Shown here in pieces: positions 41,888 to 43,952 of a stretch of 43,952 nt of DNA; the stretch's first letter is position 1, and each line of letters begins with the position of its first letter. Made by a program: the position numbers and the translations under genes. The notes under the pieces were generated by a model. The model saw nothing but the letters and a program-made list of their open reading frames with translations, searched no databases and was not told where the DNA came from. This DNA comes from Bacteroidales bacterium (GTDB lineage Bacteria > Bacteroidota > Bacteroidia > Bacteroidales > Marinilabiliaceae): positions 1 through 43,952 of the forward strand of contig JAFPZF010000029.1 in the NCBI GenBank assembly GCA_017417385.1. The letters are read 5' to 3'.

Positions 41888-42994
41888 TTATTCTATTCTT
41901 GTTTCTTGTAATCTTGTTTCTATTTCCTTGAACAACTTGTCCCCGACGAGGTCCTTCTGTACTATCACCCCGTTTGCGTCTATTATGTATGTGAATGGTA
42001 TGTACCTGACGCAGTATGTGTCCGCTACTCCCCTGTCGTCCCTTAGCTGGATGCCCGGCAGCTTGTCGTCTTCGACGGCTTTCTTCCATTCTGCCTCGTC
42101 CTCGTCGACCGAGACTCCCAGTATCTCACAGCCTAGTTTGCCGAACTTCTTGCCCAGCTCTACGACGGTCTTGTTGTTCGCCCTGCATGGCTTGCACCAC
42201 GACGCCCAGAAGTCCAGTATCACTATCTTCCCCCTCAGGTCGCTCAGCTGTACCGGCTTCCCGTTGATGTCGCTTAGCGTGAAGTCTGGCGCTATCTGCC
42301 CTATCTCGACGAGATGCTGCGCGTTGTTCTGCGCACGCCTGCTCTCCAGTACTTTCCTCAGGAACTGTACGTATTTGTGGCTCGCTATCTTCTTCTCGAA
42401 GATTGTGCATAGTGTGTCAGACTCCCCGAACCCGAACTGGCTCAGGTTGTTCAGGAGGATGAACGGCCCCAGCGGGTTGTCCCCGTTCTCTATTATGCTC
42501 TTCTTGATGTAGTCGAGCTGCTCCGCTGCCAGCACGGACATGTCCTGCTTCAGCTCCTCCCGCCTGTCGTCGTCCTGACCGACTATCTTGAGGCTCGCCT
42601 GCAGTTCCGCCATCTTCTCCTTGTTCGGGATGTTCGCAACGAAAGAGGTTAGCCGCTCGTTTATCTCCGAGCCGCTAACCTTCATGTTCTCTATTTTCGA
42701 AAGACTGCCTGTGACTGTTACTGTGCCGTTCTCCGCGAAAAAGTGCTTGTGCTGATTGCCTATCGTCAAGGTCACATACTCTGCACCGTCCAGCGTGACA
42801 CTGTTGCTCATCTCGAACTTGCCTCCGTGTATCACCGCAGAGTCTACTATGCTCTGGCATAGTCCCGTGTCTAGTACTGATAGATAGACTACCCCCTCCG
42901 GCATGTCTTCTATCGTACCCTCGATGCTTAGCGAGTTCCCCGTGCACCCTCCCAGTACCCCGAGCGACGCTATTCCAGCTAACAGTCTTCTCAT
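41888..42994 (-). CDS. TlpA-like thioredoxin lipoprotein with DUF4369 domain
   Basis: Product of 368 residues. A lipoprotein signal ends LGVLGGC. A DUF4369 beta domain (about 25-120) and a helical middle lead to an AhpC/TSA-type thioredoxin domain with FWASWCKPCRANN (CxxC intact) and the cis-Pro region YIPFTYIIDANG. Such proteins reduce or oxidise thiols in the periplasm or at the outer membrane and may receive electrons from DsbD-like proteins such as the one at 2211. It is followed after 7 bases by glmM and preceded by the DUF1573 gene after 6 bases. Confidence 0.92.
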   Translation of the reverse strand: MRRLLAGIASLGVLGGCTGNSLSIEGTIEDMPEGVVYLSVLDTGLCQSIVDSAVIHGGKFEMSNSVTLDGAEYVTLTIGNQHKHFFAENGTVTVTGSLSKIENMKVSGSEINERLTSFVANIPNKEKMAELQASLKIVGQDDDRREELKQDMSVLAAEQLDYIKKSIIENGDNPLGPFILLNNLSQFGFGESDTLCTIFEKKIASHKYVQFLRKVLESRRAQNNAQHLVEIGQIAPDFTLSDINGKPVQLSDLRGKIVILDFWASWCKPCRANNKTVVELGKKFGKLGCEILGVSVDEDEAEWKKAVEDDKLPGIQLRDDRGVADTYCVRYIPFTYIIDANGVIVQKDLVGDKLFKEIETRLQETRIE

Positions 42995-43000
42995 GTTCTT

Positions 43001-43952
43001 CTACTTCATTACGTTTGCCCCTGGTGTCAGGACATTGCACGAGATCTTCAAGATGATGTTCGTGCTCTTCGGGTCGTTGGAGATCACCGTGATGGTCTTC
43101 GACTGACGTCCGTTCTTTCCGTGCGGGTCAAATGCGACGTGTATGTTCGTCGACTCTCCCTTCTCCAGGACTGTCTTCTGTGGTGTCACCGCTGTGCAGC
43201 CACAAGACGCCTTCACCTTCCTGATGATCAACTGCTCGTTGCCCTCGTTCGTGACGACGAAGTCCGTCTCGACCTTGTTCGTCTGAGGAATGTCCCCGAA
43301 GTTGTGGCTCTTCTCGTTGAACGTGATGACTGGCGCATTCGCCATCTGCTCCTCCGTCATCTTCGAGAAGTCCTCCTCTATCGACGCACTCAGCGTGATC
43401 CTGTTCTTATACTCCCTCTTTCCGTCAAATATGACGTATAGGTAGTCCGAGACAAATCCCCAGTCCTGCTTCTTCGTCGCGTCAAACTTAGCTACGACGA
43501 GTCCCTTCTCGTTCGGCTTCAATGTCGCTGGCTGGCACTCTACCGTGATATGACTCGGGACGTTGATGAACTCCGGCGTCAAGTCCTTGTCGGACGTGTT
43601 CACTACTTTCAGCTCTACCTGCTTCGACTCCTCCGGCGCTATCCTCGTGAACGCCATGTGGTTGTTCTCCAGTCGTAGCCCGTCCATCAATACTGGATAG
43701 TCATCCTCTATCGTCCTCGGCTTCTGCAATACGTTTCCTGTGATCCTCAGCGTCTTCACCGGCTGCTGAGCATTGCTCTGGACTGTTATCGTCTTCGAAA
43801 ACTTTCCTGGTCTTCCCGTCGGGTCAAAGGTCACCTTTATGGTTCCCTTCTCCTGCGGACGGACCGGAGTCCTCGTCCACTCCGGTGTCGTGCACCCGCA
43901 CGACGCCTGTACCTGACTGAGAACGAGTGGGCTGCCGCCTGTATTCGTGTAG
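43001..43952 (-). CDS. DUF1573 repeat protein, 5' end outside the window
   Basis: The frame is open to the window edge, so the N-terminus is missing; about 317 residues are visible. There are Ig-like DUF1573 repeats. One carries VQASCGCTTPEW near the window edge, and a second has KASCGCTAVTPQ with FVVTNEGNEQLIIRK just before it. Between them are strands such as YPVLMDGLRLENNHMAFTRI. The paired Cys in SCGCT is the family hallmark. These are probably periplasmic or surface proteins of unknown role. It forms a unit with the TlpA-like gene. Confidence 0.9.
   Translation of the reverse strand, partial: YTNTGGSPLVLSQVQASCGCTTPEWTRTPVRPQEKGTIKVTFDPTGRPGKFSKTITVQSNAQQPVKTLRITGNVLQKPRTIEDDYPVLMDGLRLENNHMAFTRIAPEESKQVELKVVNTSDKDLTPEFINVPSHITVECQPATLKPNEKGLVVAKFDATKKQDWGFVSDYLYVIFDGKREYKNRITLSASIEEDFSKMTEEQMANAPVITFNEKSHNFGDIPQTNKVETDFVVTNEGNEQLIIRKVKASCGCTAVTPQKTVLEKGESTNIHVAFDPHGKNGRQSKTITVISNDPKSTNIILKISCNVLTPGANVMK

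Overview
The window reads as a chromosomal segment of a Bacteroidota member, most likely a Bacteroidales from a fibre-rich habitat such as gut or rumen. This rests on gene content: GldF/GldG and GldD/GldE homologues, an Mpi-type invertase, FloA, a TlpA/DUF4369 thioredoxin lipoprotein, DUF1573 repeats, and the pectin enzymes CE8, GH105 and GH106. It also rests on several promoters with the Bacteroidota -7 box TAnnTTTG. I could not place it to family or genus by eye.

Layout. 1-1310 is a decayed accessory edge: the tail of an unknown gene, a small antitoxin-like ORF coupled to a PIN toxin gene that has lost its centre, the broken 3' end of what looks like a DNA methylase gene, and an intact Mpi-like serine invertase. 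A G-rich tract (about 1320-1460) separates this from a long + strand block. That block runs: SPOR lipoprotein, DsbD-like reductase, pectinesterase and GH105 (1.5-6.5 kb); floA and an MBL hydrolase (6.5-8.2 kb); surE, a small membrane protein, lpxB, gldF, gldG and a membrane coiled-coil protein (8.3-14 kb); clpS-clpA (14.3-17 kb). A short minus-strand island (DUF4112, a 54-aa ORF, DUF1810) follows at 17-18.3 kb. Then come, on +, an M13 peptidase, a kdsC-like HAD phosphatase, a UbiA prenyltransferase and a nitroreductase (18.4-22.7 kb); purL and a pseudouridine synthase with a repetitive arginine-rich N-terminus (22.9-28.2 kb); and a pectin/rhamnogalacturonan pair, a tandem-SGNH esterase and a six-hairpin glycosidase-like lipoprotein (28.2-32 kb).

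At about 32 kb transcription flips. The convergent gap holds a strong terminator and nine tandem copies of an 11-bp repeat; a related short copy sits upstream of clpS. From 32.3 kb to the end all genes are on the minus strand. Read in their own direction they are a DUF1573 protein (cut by the window edge), a TlpA-like thioredoxin, glmM, ssb, gldE, gldD, a phosphopantetheinyl transferase, a GGGP-synthase homologue, exodeoxyribonuclease III, a GH106-like rhamnosidase and an orphan 286-aa protein.

How the genes fit together. There are two split pectin/rhamnogalacturonan sets (CE8 + GH105; SGNH esterase + glycosidase, facing GH106) with no SusC/SusD in the window. A GGGP-synthase homologue and a DGGGP-synthase-like UbiA protein suggest an archaeal-type ether-lipid branch. 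LpxB and a KdsC-like phosphatase serve lipid A/Kdo synthesis, GlmM serves the UDP-GlcNAc supply, and GldD/E/F/G are envelope proteins. The ClpS-ClpA pair carries substitutions at normally conserved positions. I saw no classic CRISPR array, intact insertion sequence, rRNA or tRNA. The best leads for something new are the 11-bp repeat family, the altered ClpS/ClpA pair, the orphan at 32.3-33.1 kb and the decayed defence edge at the left end.
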